This document shows, one piece after another, positions 63,808 through 64,000 of a DNA stretch of 64,000 nucleotides. The first letter of the stretch is position 1, and each line of letters begins with the position of its first letter. A program made the translations under genes and the position numbers. The DNA is from Trinickia fusca (lineage in GTDB: Bacteria > Pseudomonadota > Gammaproteobacteria > Burkholderiales > Burkholderiaceae), in the NCBI RefSeq assembly GCF_003628145.1, contig NZ_RBZV01000004.1, positions 79,049-143,048 on the forward strand, written 5' to 3'. The notes beneath the pieces were generated by a model that was not told where the DNA came from, ran no database searches, and saw only the letters and a list, made by a program, of their open reading frames with translations.

Positions 63808-64000
63808 ATGAATCTCGCTGAAGGCATCGATATATGTGGTCTGCAGCCCATTTCGAAGTCGCTCGCGATCTATGAATTGCGCGACGACGAAATCGCCGGC
63901 CTGGCAGACACAGCACAAGAGCTTCTCGCGCTTCACGACAGCGTGGAAAGCACCCACTTCGCCACCGACTGCGCGCTCGCGTCGCAAGAGCTGCCTCGCT
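63808..64000 (+). CDS. Start of a probable clavaminate-synthase/TauD-like dioxygenase, truncated by window edge
   Basis: 64 codons visible from ATG 63808 (AAGGGAAACG upstream). The text EIAGLADTAQELLALHD...ASQELPR resembles the N-terminal helix and ELPRRL segment of clavaminate-synthase-like 2-oxoglutarate/Fe(II) amino-acid hydroxylases such as VioC. The catalytic H-x-D motif lies outside the window. Such enzymes hydroxylate an amino acid before it is used by a siderophore NRPS. Identity is moderately uncertain. Confidence 0.5.
   Translation, partial: MNLAEGIDICGLQPISKSLAIYELRDDEIAGLADTAQELLALHDSVESTHFATDCALASQELPR

Noticed and set aside
1-64000. CRISPR arrays, tRNA, rRNA, transposase genes or IS ends
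   Set aside because: No regularly spaced direct repeats of CRISPR type, no tRNA- or rRNA-like sequence and no transposase frame could be recognised.

Overview
The window looks like a high-GC member of the Burkholderiaceae (Burkholderia, Paraburkholderia, Trinickia or a close relative). The signs are codon bias and GC content, two small DUF4148-type exported proteins, an OmpC-type trimeric porin and an OprB-type porin, a DUF2322 protein, Burkholderia-style AhpC/AhpF and a NodT-type RND efflux operon. All calls come from reading the sequence and from recall of protein families; no search was run.

Layout. 1-4.5 kb: 3' end of a nonribosomal peptide synthetase (PCP-C-A-PCP-TE) whose second adenylation domain has a Leu-like code. 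4.5-16.5 kb: housekeeping and accessory genes (LysR regulator, CheV, PAP2 phosphatase, a beta-helix lipoprotein, a GH18 chitinase, AhpF/AhpC, a tautomerase, a GlxA-type regulator, MgtC and small ORFs). 18-21.5 kb: an OprB porin and a divergent DJ-1/GlxA pair. 21.5-23.8 kb: a more AT-rich island carrying a pertussis-toxin-S1-like ADP-ribosyltransferase and 0.8 kb of gene-poor, repeat-bearing DNA. 23.8-35 kb: two MFS transporters, an orphan LuxR-type response regulator, a BvgAS-like phosphorelay, an OmpR/histidine kinase pair and a response regulator with a degenerate receiver. 35-41.7 kb: an RND efflux operon flanked by two small exported proteins. 41.9-50.8 kb: a secreted orphan protein, a porin, a DUF2946/TonB copper-receptor pair, a class C beta-lactamase/cupin operon and a GNAT enzyme. 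51-55.3 kb: a KdpA without KdpB or KdpC, DUF2322, an AraC regulator, a LysE exporter and a His/Asp-tailed secreted peptide. 55.4-61.2 kb: a large XRE-ATPase-TPR regulator divergent from a lectin/aerolysin-like pore-forming toxin and a companion protein of unknown function. 61.3-64 kb: a probable Fur-controlled siderophore receptor and the start of a probable 2-oxoglutarate dioxygenase, which may be the edge of a siderophore cluster.

Most interesting points: (1) the PT-S1-like toxin carries an E-x-E catalytic motif in place of pertussis toxin's Q-x-E, has a 270-residue C-terminal extension, and lies a few kb from a BvgAS-like system; (2) the lectin-aerolysin gene is divergent from an ATPase regulator, with three CTGATACC repeats on an exact 11-bp period between them; (3) the orphan KdpA has changed residues in three of its four selectivity loops; (4) a cluster of small ORFs and a terminator precedes mgtC.
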